Shown piece by piece: positions 18,621-28,897 of a stretch of DNA of 64,000 nt. Within the stretch, counting starts at the first letter, position 1; each line of letters opens with the position of its first letter. The DNA comes from Frateuria aurantia DSM 6220. Lineage in GTDB: Bacteria; Pseudomonadota; Gammaproteobacteria; Xanthomonadales; Rhodanobacteraceae. The stretch lies in the NCBI RefSeq assembly GCF_000242255.2, contig NC_017033.1, positions 1,426,001 through 1,490,000 of the forward strand, written 5' to 3'. The notes under the pieces are model-generated. The model ran no database searches. It worked only from the letters and a program-made list of their open reading frames with translations, and was not told the origin of the DNA. The position numbers were made by a program, and so were the translations under genes.

Positions 18621-19421
18621 ATGAGCAAGCGCTTGCGGATAGTGGTGCAGGGTGCCTCCGGTCGGATGGGCCGGGCGGTGCTGGAATTGCTGCGGGATCA
18701 TCCGCAGCTGGAACTGGCGGCCGCCATGGTCGGCGAGGCTTCGGCCTCGCTGGGCCGGCCCTTGGGTGCCGACTGGCCGAGCCACAGCTTTCGCGCCGAT
18801 TGGCTGGCGCTGGAAGATGCTGATCTGGTCATCGATTTCAGTGGCCCGGCTGGCTTCGATACGGCCGTCAGCCAGGCCGAGCGCCTGCGGGCTGCGCTGG
18901 TGACCGGCACGACCGGCCTGGATGCCGTGGCGCAGGCCCTGCTGGATCGGGCGGCACAGACCATTCCCGTGTTTCATGCCGCCAATTTCAGTCTGGGTGT
19001 CGCGATTCTGGGCCGCCTGCTGGCCCAGGCTGCACGCAGCCTGGCCGACTGGGATCTGGAAATCGTCGAGGCCCATCATCGCCGCAAGGAGGATGCGCCT
19101 TCAGGGACCGCTCTGGCCCTGGGCCAGCAGGCCGCCCATGCCCGCGGCGTGAAGCTGGAGGAGGTGGCGGTCTATGCTCGCGAGGGCCGTTGCGGCCCGC
19201 GCACGGACGGCGAGATCGGTTTTGCGGTAGTCCGTGGCGGCGGCATTGTCGGTGAACATCAGGCGATGCTGATCGGTCCGGCCGAGCGCATCGAGCTGGC
19301 CCATCGCGCCGATGACCGCTCCATCTTCGCCCGTGGCGCCGTCACTGCCGCCGAGTGGCTGGCTTTGCAGGCCCCCGGCCGTTACGGCATGGACGAGCTG
19401 ATCGCCGATCGCGGCGGCTGA
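18621..19421 (+). CDS. dapB: 4-hydroxy-tetrahydrodipicolinate reductase
   Basis: A 266-residue DapB, slightly under the E. coli length. It has the nucleotide motif GASGRMG (residues 11-17), VTGTTGLD, and the catalytic segment VEAHHRRKEDAPSGTAL, followed by GEIGFAVVRGGGIVGEH. It reduces the DapA product on the way to diaminopimelate and lysine, and so serves peptidoglycan synthesis. The start at 18621 has GAGGAG 6 bases upstream. Location after dnaJ is a known xanthomonad and pseudomonad order. Confidence 0.97.
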   Translation: MSKRLRIVVQGASGRMGRAVLELLRDHPQLELAAAMVGEASASLGRPLGADWPSHSFRADWLALEDADLVIDFSGPAGFDTAVSQAERLRAALVTGTTGLDAVAQALLDRAAQTIPVFHAANFSLGVAILGRLLAQAARSLADWDLEIVEAHHRRKEDAPSGTALALGQQAAHARGVKLEEVAVYAREGRCGPRTDGEIGFAVVRGGGIVGEHQAMLIGPAERIELAHRADDRSIFARGAVTAAEWLALQAPGRYGMDELIADRGG

Positions 19422-19489
19422 ATTGTCCGACGGTATACGGTGCTGCGGCTTGTTCATGCCGCAGCGCGCCGTTAAAATGCCGCTCAGTC

Positions 19490-19640
19490 ATTGGGGAGTA
19501 GCTATCCTGCGTCGCCCGCCCGGTTGTTCCGGGTTGCACGACAGGAGTCCGCGTCAACAGACTTGAAGCCAAGCGCTTCATGGCGCGTACGGTGCCTGCC
19601 TTCGGCAGGTGGCCCGGCGAGACCTTTGGCCAGCCCCGCC
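19490..19640 (+). promoter_or_regulatory. yybP-ykoY family (manganese) riboswitch
   Basis: The leader of the following exchanger gene contains the conserved parts of the yybP-ykoY aptamer in order: GGGGAGUAGCU (19493-19503), a variable arm, CGUCAACAG (19552-19560), a hairpin closed by CCUGCC/GGCAGG, and the second loop GCGAGACCUUUGGC (19617-19630), followed by CAGCCCC, which can close P1 on GGGG. The two loop sequences are the ones that make the Mn2+ site in known examples such as E. coli mntP and alx leaders. Mn2+ binding should raise expression of the downstream exporter-like gene. Confidence 0.85.
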
Positions 19641-19643
19641 GTC

Positions 19644-19692
19644 CTGCCGGACGAGTGGTGAGGCTGTGCCATTGCGTCCACTCGTCCGGCAG
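19644..19692 (+). promoter_or_regulatory. Perfect 15-bp hairpin ending 10 bases before the exchanger ATG
   Basis: CTGCCGGACGAGTGG (19644-19658) pairs exactly with CCACTCGTCCGGCAG (19678-19692) around a 19-base loop. It follows the riboswitch aptamer directly and is not followed by a T run, so it is more likely the expression platform acting on translation, or a processing or Rho-related signal, than a simple terminator. Confidence 0.6.
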
Positions 19693-19702
19693 AGACCGTT
19701 CC

Positions 19703-20710
19703 ATGCTGACTGCACTGTGTTTCATCCTTTCCGCCGTGGCGATCTATATCGCCTGCGAATACTTCGTCAATGGCATCGAGTGGCTGGGCGAGCGTTTTCG
19801 CCTGGGGGCTACCGCCACCGGTACCGTGCTGGCGGCCTTCGGCACCGCCTTGCCCGAGAGTGCGGTGACCGCGATCGCGGTCCTGGGCGGGCATACCCCT
19901 GAGCAGAAAGACATCGGCGTCGGCGCCGCGATGGGCGGCCCGCTGGTGCTGGCGACCCTGGCCTATGCGGTGGTCGGCGGCGCTCTGCTGTGGCATCGCC
20001 GCAAGCTGGGCCGGGCCGACTCCTGCCTGCAGGCCGATTATCCGCAACTGGTCCGCGATCAGCGCTGGTTTCTGATCATTTTTGCCTGCAAATGTGCGCT
20101 GGGTCTGCTGGCCTTCGCCTGGAAGCCGTGGCTGGGCGTGTTGTTTCTGCTGGCCTATGCGTTGTATGTCTGGCGCGAGCTCAGTCGTGATCAGCCGGCT
20201 GACGAGGATGGCGACGAGGTGCTGGAGCCGCTGAAGATCCGGCCGCGCGCCGGGCACCCCGGGCTGGGCTGGATTGTCCTGCAGACCGTGGCGGCGATGC
20301 TGGTGATCACTGTGGCCTCAAGGATTTTCGTGCATCAGATCGAGGCCATCGGTACCGGGCTGCAGCTGTCAGCCCATCTGGTGGCCTTGCTGCTGAGTCC
20401 GGTGGCCACCGAGCTGCCGGAAACCATGAATGCGCTGATCTGGATGCGCCAGGGCAAGGAGCGGCTGGCGCTGGCCAACATTTCCGGTGCGATGATGATC
20501 CAGGCCACGATTCCCAGTGCGCTGGGTATCTTCGCCACCCCCTGGCACTTCGATACGACACTGGCGCTGGCCGGTGTGATGACGATGCTGGCGGTGCTGT
20601 GGTTGTGGCTGGCGTTTCGTTGTGGCCGGGTCAAGGCCCAGCATCTGCTGTGCGGGGCCGGCTTCTATCTGGCGTTCGTGCTGTTGCTGGTCATGCATCT
20701 GCGTCATTGA
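19703..20710 (+). CDS. Cation/Ca2+ exchanger (CaCA) family transporter, probable Mn2+ or Ca2+ exporter
   Basis: A 335-residue inner-membrane protein with two related halves, each beginning with the exchanger alpha-repeat: RLGATATGTVLAAFGTALPE (about residues 30-50) and SAHLVALLLSPVATELPETM (about 220-240). It has about ten hydrophobic segments with a charged loop near 170-185. The alpha-repeats with Pro-Glu are the ion-binding hallmark of Na+/Ca2+ exchanger family proteins. A manganese riboswitch in its leader argues that the physiological ion is Mn2+ or that Ca2+ and Mn2+ are both carried; that is inference. The ATG at 19703 is used because the frame upstream is riboswitch RNA. No strong ribosome binding site is visible outside the preceding hairpin. 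Confidence 0.85.
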   Translation: MLTALCFILSAVAIYIACEYFVNGIEWLGERFRLGATATGTVLAAFGTALPESAVTAIAVLGGHTPEQKDIGVGAAMGGPLVLATLAYAVVGGALLWHRRKLGRADSCLQADYPQLVRDQRWFLIIFACKCALGLLAFAWKPWLGVLFLLAYALYVWRELSRDQPADEDGDEVLEPLKIRPRAGHPGLGWIVLQTVAAMLVITVASRIFVHQIEAIGTGLQLSAHLVALLLSPVATELPETMNALIWMRQGKERLALANISGAMMIQATIPSALGIFATPWHFDTTLALAGVMTMLAVLWLWLAFRCGRVKAQHLLCGAGFYLAFVLLLVMHLRH

Positions 20711-20736
20711 CGCGGGCCTGGCGGCTGGCGCGGAAC

Positions 20737-21429
20737 TCAGTCGCGATGTGAGGCGTTGCGATCCCGGCCGGCGCCGACGCGGCGATCCAGTCGGCCGAAC
20801 AGGTTTTTCAGCCACTGGGTGGTCCGTCCGCGCTGGCTCTTGCGCTCCAGTGCCGCGTTGTCGACCAGCCAGGCTACCTGGATCACTCGCCGCTCGCCTT
20901 CAAAGGGAAGGTGGCCATGGAAGGAGTTGTCGCTGCGGCGGAACGCGGCCAGTTCGCCGTACAGCGGCTTCACCTCGGCACCGAGGCTGGCGTCAATATT
21001 GTCGATGGCGGAGAGAAATCGCAGGCAGCCATCGCTGGTGTCCGGCCATTCCGGGTTCAGATAAAGCAGGGCGGTCACGATCTTGGAACGGCTGTCGGTA
21101 TGAATGGTGCCATGGCGCCGGTTCAGCGACTTGCACAAGGTGACCAAGGTCGGATAGCTGCCCAGGGCAGGCAGGCCGAGTCGGCTGCCGATGGCGCGGG
21201 CAAAGTCCGGCCCGGACAGCTCCTCGACCAGGCGGCGGATCGAGGGCCCGCATTCCTCGGCGACATAGGGGAAGAAGCCGGCGCTGCGGTAGACGGGAAA
21301 GTCGCGGTCCAGCTCGGTCCGGACCGACTCCGGCAGCTGGCCGTGGGCGATCAGGTAGTGGAAGGGCTGGGACCGGACCTCGGTGTCGGGGCGGTCAAGC
21401 CCGGCGGGATCCAGAATCTGGCGGGTCAT
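20737..21429 (-). CDS. 2-oxoglutarate-Fe(II) dioxygenase family protein
   Basis: A 230-residue protein with the double-stranded beta-helix metal site HGTIHTDSRSK (His-x-Asp), the distal His in DNSFHGHLPF, and an Arg in EGERRVIQ that would hold 2-oxoglutarate. LLYLNPEW is also typical. The family hydroxylates proteins, lipids or small molecules, and nothing here tells which. The last 30 residues are very basic. Two in-frame ATGs (21441 and 21429) are possible; GAGG is adjacent to the first and 12 bases from the second, so 21429 is preferred weakly. Convergent with the exchanger gene and divergent from carA. Confidence 0.82.
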   Translation of the reverse strand: MTRQILDPAGLDRPDTEVRSQPFHYLIAHGQLPESVRTELDRDFPVYRSAGFFPYVAEECGPSIRRLVEELSGPDFARAIGSRLGLPALGSYPTLVTLCKSLNRRHGTIHTDSRSKIVTALLYLNPEWPDTSDGCLRFLSAIDNIDASLGAEVKPLYGELAAFRRSDNSFHGHLPFEGERRVIQVAWLVDNAALERKSQRGRTTQWLKNLFGRLDRRVGAGRDRNASHRD

Positions 21430-21654
21430 CAAGACGGGCATCCTCGGAGTCTTTGCATAGACTACGCCAGCGACGGCCCGAACAGACCATCTGCCGGCTG
21501 ACTGGGACACTATGCACAGGCATCGGCCGGTGGACAGAAGCCCTGGCGCACCCTATCATTCTAGCCCGCCCAATTGTCCTCTTTGACTATAGGTCCACAA
21601 GCCGGTTCTGCTGTGCTTGCGGGCTTTGTCGCACCTGAATATAGGCGGTCCCCT

Positions 21655-22782
21655 ATGCGCATACCTGCACTGCTAGCTCTTGAAGACGGCAGCCTTTTCC
21701 ATGGCCACGCTGTCGGCGCGGTTGGCGAAACCGTGGGTGAAGTGGTGTTCAACACCTCCCTGACCGGCTATCAGGAGATCCTTACCGATCCGTCCTACGC
21801 CCGGCAGATGGTGACACTCACCTATCCCCATATCGGCAATACCGGAGTCAATCCGGATGATGCCGAGTCGGAAGGCATTCATGCCGCCGGCCTGATCGTT
21901 CGCGATGTGCCCCGGCTGGCCAGCAACTGGCGCAGCACCGAGAGCCTGCCCGATTATCTGCGCCGCCACGGCGTGGTGGCCATCGCCGGCATCGACACCC
22001 GTCGCCTGACCCGTATCCTGCGTGACAAGGGCGCGCTGGCCGGCTGCATCGTCGCCGGCCAGGACATCGATGCCGAAGCTGCACTGGCCAAGGCGCGCGC
22101 CTTCCCCGGTCTGGCCGGCATGGATCTGGCCAAGGTAGTCTCCACCAGGGAAAACTACCGCTGGAACGAAGGCAGCTACGATCTGGACAAGGTCGCCTTT
22201 GCCCAGCCGACCAAGCGTTTCAAAGTGGTGGCTTACGACTTCGGCGTGAAGCGCAATATCCTGCGCATGCTGGCCGATCGCGGTTGCGAAGTGACCGTGG
22301 TGCCGGCGCAGACGCCGGTGACCGAAGTGCTGGCGCTGAGGCCGGACGGCGTGTTCCTCTCCAATGGCCCCGGCGATCCGCAGCCTTGCGATTACGCCAT
22401 CGAGGCCGCCCGTGCGGTGCTGGAAGCGAAGATTCCGCTGTTCGGCATCTGCCTGGGGCATCAGATTCTGGGTCTGGCCGTGGGCGCCAAGACCTTGAAG
22501 ATGAAGTTCGGCCATCACGGCGGCAATCATCCGGTCAAGGATCACGATGACGGCCGTGTGCTGATCACCAGCCAGAACCACGGTTTCGCGGTAGATCCGG
22601 CCAGCCTGCCGGCCAATGCCCGGGTCACCCACACCTCGCTGTTCGATGGTTCCCTGCAGGGTTTTGCCCTGACCGACCGCCCGGCGTTCTGCTTCCAGGG
22701 TCACCCGGAAGCCAGCCCGGGTCCGCACGACATCGGCTACTTGTTCGACCGCTTTGCTGCCCTGATGGAAGAGGCCCGCTGA
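21655..22782 (+). CDS. carA: Carbamoyl-phosphate synthase small (glutaminase) subunit
   Basis: A 375-residue subunit. The N-terminal domain starts [20 protein letters not shown], and a class I glutamine amidotransferase domain has the nucleophile Cys in [11 protein letters not shown] and the His/Glu pair in [13 protein letters not shown]. It hydrolyses glutamine and channels ammonia to CarB, which makes carbamoyl phosphate for arginine and pyrimidines. The ATG at 21655 gives the normal length; the frame is open upstream to 21574 without conserved residues. One base separates its stop from carB. The long leader (about 220 bases from the oxygenase start) may hold arginine or pyrimidine control, but I could not identify a defined site. 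Confidence 0.98.
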   Translation: MRIPALLALEDGSLFHGHAVGAVGETVGEVVFNTSLTGYQEILTDPSYARQMVTLTYPHIGNTGVNPDDAESEGIHAAGLIVRDVPRLASNWRSTESLPDYLRRHGVVAIAGIDTRRLTRILRDKGALAGCIVAGQDIDAEAALAKARAFPGLAGMDLAKVVSTRENYRWNEGSYDLDKVAFAQPTKRFKVVAYDFGVKRNILRMLADRGCEVTVVPAQTPVTEVLALRPDGVFLSNGPGDPQPCDYAIEAARAVLEAKIPLFGICLGHQILGLAVGAKTLKMKFGHHGGNHPVKDHDDGRVLITSQNHGFAVDPASLPANARVTHTSLFDGSLQGFALTDRPAFCFQGHPEASPGPHDIGYLFDRFAALMEEAR

Positions 22783-22783
22783 T

Positions 22784-26019
<3,236 letters not shown>

Positions 26020-26023
<4 letters not shown>

Positions 26024-26496
26024 GTCGTCCCCCCGTTACCAAGGCCGGTTACGAGCGGCTGCGTGGCGAACTGGATCGCCTGAAGTCCGAGGACAGGCCG
26101 CGTATCATCGCGGCCATCGCCGAGGCGCGTGCCCATGGTGATCTGAAGGAAAACGCCGAGTATCACGCTGCGCGTGAACAGCAGAGCTTTATCGAAGGTC
26201 GCATCGGCGAGCTCGAGGGCGCGCTGTCCAATGCCGAAGTGATCGATGTCACCAAGCTGTCCGCCGGACAGCGGGTGGTGTTCGGTGCCACCGTGGATCT
26301 GGAAGACGAGGACAGCGGCGACGCCGTGACCTACCAGATCGTCGGCGACCTTGAAGCGGACATCAAGAAGCGCCTGATCGCGGTGTCTTCGCCCATCGCT
26401 CGTGCCCTGATCGGCAAGAGCGCTGGCGAAAGCTTCGAGTTCACCGCGCCCAATGGCGCCAAGCACTACGAAATCATCGGCGTGCGTTACGTTTAA
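26020..26496 (+). CDS. greA: Transcription elongation factor GreA
   Basis: A 158-residue protein: N-terminal antiparallel coiled coil (about residues 8-75, [40 protein letters not shown] with the catalytic acidic tip) and a C-terminal FKBP-like domain ([12 protein letters not shown]-type segment, [17 protein letters not shown]). It stimulates RNA cleavage by backtracked RNA polymerase. It begins inside the end of carB and ends before a strong terminator, so it is the last gene of carAB-greA. Confidence 0.98.
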
Positions 26497-26521
26497 TCGT
26501 TACGTAACAAGATGGTTGCAC

Positions 26522-26558
26522 AAAAAAGGAGGCGCCTCTCAAGGCGTCTCCTTTTTTT
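26522..26558 (+). terminator. Terminator of carAB-greA
   Basis: A6-GGAGGCGCCT-ctca-AGGCGTCTCC-T7, a 10-bp stem with one G-U pair and T run, 25 bases after the greA stop. The A run makes it usable in both directions. Confidence 0.92.
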
Positions 26559-26559
26559 G

Positions 26560-27449
26560 TGCGCGCAGCATATGGAATGGTGCTTTTGCCAGAGCGATGG
26601 CTTGAGTTCGTGGGTGGCCACCGGCCGCCCGGGTTCATCGCAGCCCTTGGTGTCTCTGTCGGCCGGGACTGTGGCATGCGTGCCGGGGGCGGCCTCGTTT
26701 CGATCGAGATGCGAGGGCCCTGGCCCGGTGACTGACTGGCACGACATGGGCATGTGCTGCACTCAAGGCGTTCTGCTGGATGTTGGCGGGAGGGGCAGGC
26801 CGCGCGATTGAAATACGAGTGTCTGATGATGCCGGCAGCGCCGGGGCCGCAAGCAATTCCGATCCTGTTGGCTTGTCAGTATCGCGATGAATCACCTTGT
26901 GCAGTCCTATGCCGGTTTCGTTTTACTGAAGACCTTGCCAATCTGGCTGGCCTTGTTCTGGCTGAATCGCCATGCGATCGCCGATGCCGAAGTGGGGCAG
27001 TCCACCTGTCGCCTGTGCAGGTGGTCGGCGGTGAGCCGGAGCTTCCCTGGCTTGCAAGGCAGATGCCCTCTGACGGCCTGGCCGCGCAGCGTCTGCTCAT
27101 GATGGGTTGCCACGGCATTGCATTGGACATCAAGGTTTCGTGAAAGACGTCGGGCTCATCAAAGGGGGCTGTCATGATGATCTTGAGTCAATCATATGCG
27201 TCAAATCGTGCTGCTATTCATGAATTTGGGCGTGTAGATGGCTATTTGTTGTCACGTAACTTTCACGCCAATTTGCTGATCATTTCCCACAGTCAGGCCG
27301 GGATATCGATGGATGTCCGCCGTGTGGCGATGCTGTCTGAATCATGGGGCGTTGTCGCTGTGCGCATGATGGATGACCTCGCTCAAGGCGGGGTTCAACG
27401 ACAGGGTGTCGATGGATGCCTGTGTGGTGATGCATGTTTGGGAGATGGC
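26560..27449 (+). other. Gene-poor stretch upstream of the fimbria operon
   Basis: About 890 bases. Overlapping short frames between 26754 and 27143 read partly like protein but switch frame and match nothing I know; they may be the remains of one gene. The part from about 27170 to 27300 is clearly richer in A and T than its surroundings, as is common for fimbrial promoter regions that are bent or silenced by nucleoid proteins. I see no defined promoter, invertible element or known RNA. Confidence 0.45.
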
Positions 27450-28058
27450 GTGAAGACAAGTCCGGCGGTGCCCAGGTGGTCCATGTGGCGCGATGCGCGT
27501 TGGTTGCTCGGCTTGACCGGGGTCTGCCTGCTTTTGGGGGCGAGCCCGCTCGTTGCCAGTGATGGCACGATCAACATCACCGGCAGCGTGACGGCGGGCA
27601 CCTGCGTGGTAAGCGGCTCGGGCACCGGGTCGGCCAAGAGCATTGCGGTCGCCTTGCCTGCGGTCCAGACCTCGGCCTTGACCGCCAGTGGCGAGGTGGC
27701 GGCCAGAACCTCATTCAGCATCAGCATCAGCGACTGCGGCAGCGGCGTCACCAAGGCGACCACCTATTTCGAGCCTGGCGGCACCGTGAACCCGACCACG
27801 GGCAATCTGCGGTTGCAAGGGTCGTCGTCGGCCACCTTGGTGGAGATCCAGTTGCTGAACGGCAGTGGCAGCAGCAGCGGTGGCGCGGCTTTTTCGCCCA
27901 TCGTGCTGGGGGCGACCCAGGCCGGCCAGAATTCGGCGACCTATGCGGTATCCAGTGGTGCCGCCACCCTCAACTACTATGCCCAGTATTATGCCACCGG
28001 GGCGGCGACGGCAGGCACGGCCAACAGCAGTGTGCAGTTCACCATGCTGTATCAATAG
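27450..28058 (+). CDS. Type 1-like fimbrial major subunit (pilin)
   Basis: A 202-residue secreted subunit. A Sec signal peptide (WLLGLTGVCLLLGASPLVA, roughly residues 18-37) is followed by a Fimbrial (FimA-type) domain: GTINITGSVTAGTCVV at the N-terminus of the mature chain, a second Cys in SISDCGSG for the disulfide, and the C-terminal donor-strand acceptor pattern LNYYAQYYATGAATAGTAN ending SVQFTMLYQ. I choose the GTG at 27450, which has GGGAG five bases upstream and puts the signal peptide at the N-terminus; the frame remains open to 27174. First gene of a chaperone-usher operon. Confidence 0.88.
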   Translation: MKTSPAVPRWSMWRDARWLLGLTGVCLLLGASPLVASDGTINITGSVTAGTCVVSGSGTGSAKSIAVALPAVQTSALTASGEVAARTSFSISISDCGSGVTKATTYFEPGGTVNPTTGNLRLQGSSSATLVEIQLLNGSGSSSGGAAFSPIVLGATQAGQNSATYAVSSGAATLNYYAQYYATGAATAGTANSSVQFTMLYQ

Positions 28059-28093
28059 GTCCCGAAGCGGCGCCGGGCGCTGGCCTGGCCTGG

Positions 28094-28897
28094 ATGTCGG
28101 TGGTTGGCGGAGTGGCCGTCAGGCGGCTGCAGGCAGGATGGATGCCGATGATGCTCCTGTGTCGTGGCGTTGGCGTTTGGGTCTGGCTGGCCCTGCTGCT
28201 GGCATTGCCGGTCCGTGCCGGCGTGGTTGTCGGCAGCACCCGGGTGGTCTTTCCAGGCGATGCCGAGGAAGTCACCTTGAGGCTGTCCAATCAAGGTGAG
28301 CGGCCTTCTCTCGTCGAGGCCTGGGTCGACGATGGCGATCTGCACTCGACCCCGGACAATGCGCATGCGCCCTTTCTGGTGACGCCGCCCCTGTTCCGGA
28401 TGGATGCGGGCAAGGACCAGAGTCTGCGCATTTTCACCATGCCGCATGTCTTTGCGGCGGATCGCGAATCAATGTTCTGGTTGAATGTGCTGGAAATTCC
28501 GCCCAAGCCCCGGGCGATGGAGCGGGGTGTCAATTTTCTGCAGTTTGCGGTCCGTTCCCGCCTCAAGCTGTTCTATCGGCCAGCAGGATTGCATGGCGAC
28601 CCGGCTGCTGCGCCGACACGATTGCGATGGCGTCGGGCCGGAGGTGGCGATCCCGGCGATTCGCCGATGCTGGAGCTGGTCAACCCGACCCCGTATTTCG
28701 TCACCCTGATCAAGGTGGTGGCGCTGGCGGGTGGTCGGACTTATACCGGGGATACCGATATGGTGGCGCCCTTTGGACATCTGCGTCTGGCGCTTGCCGG
28801 CCTGTCATCGTGGCCGGCAGGCGTGATGCGGATCGAGTTCGAGACCGTCAATGATTACGGTGCCGCCGTTTCCGGCAAGGCCGAGATTGGGCCGTGA
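28094..28897 (+). CDS. Periplasmic pilus assembly chaperone (PapD-like)
   Basis: A 267-residue protein with a signal peptide (about residues 25-42, ending LPVRA) and two immunoglobulin-like domains. The first has VGSTRVVFPGDAEEVTLRLS, SMFWLNVLEIPPKP (the G1 strand-F1 hallmark) and the LQFAVRSRLKLFYRP segment with the conserved Arg and Lys that anchor the subunit C-terminus. The second is NPTPYFVTLIKVV and following. It folds and caps pilin subunits in the periplasm. Several ATGs lie near the start, and 28094 is the longest; the ATG at 28142 would give a shorter signal peptide. It overlaps the usher gene by GTGA. Confidence 0.9.
   Translation: MSVVGGVAVRRLQAGWMPMMLLCRGVGVWVWLALLLALPVRAGVVVGSTRVVFPGDAEEVTLRLSNQGERPSLVEAWVDDGDLHSTPDNAHAPFLVTPPLFRMDAGKDQSLRIFTMPHVFAADRESMFWLNVLEIPPKPRAMERGVNFLQFAVRSRLKLFYRPAGLHGDPAAAPTRLRWRRAGGGDPGDSPMLELVNPTPYFVTLIKVVALAGGRTYTGDTDMVAPFGHLRLALAGLSSWPAGVMRIEFETVNDYGAAVSGKAEIGP

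Noticed and set aside
21590-21635. ACAAGCC ... GGCTTTGT as a possible attenuator in the carA leader.
   Set aside because: The arms are short and unevenly spaced, there is no T run, and no leader peptide or pyrimidine-sensing pattern is convincing.
26754-27143. Plus-strand open frame of 130 codons before the fimbria operon.
   Set aside because: No ribosome binding site, no family, and protein-like stretches occur in two different frames. It may be the remains of a gene but cannot be supported as a coding sequence.
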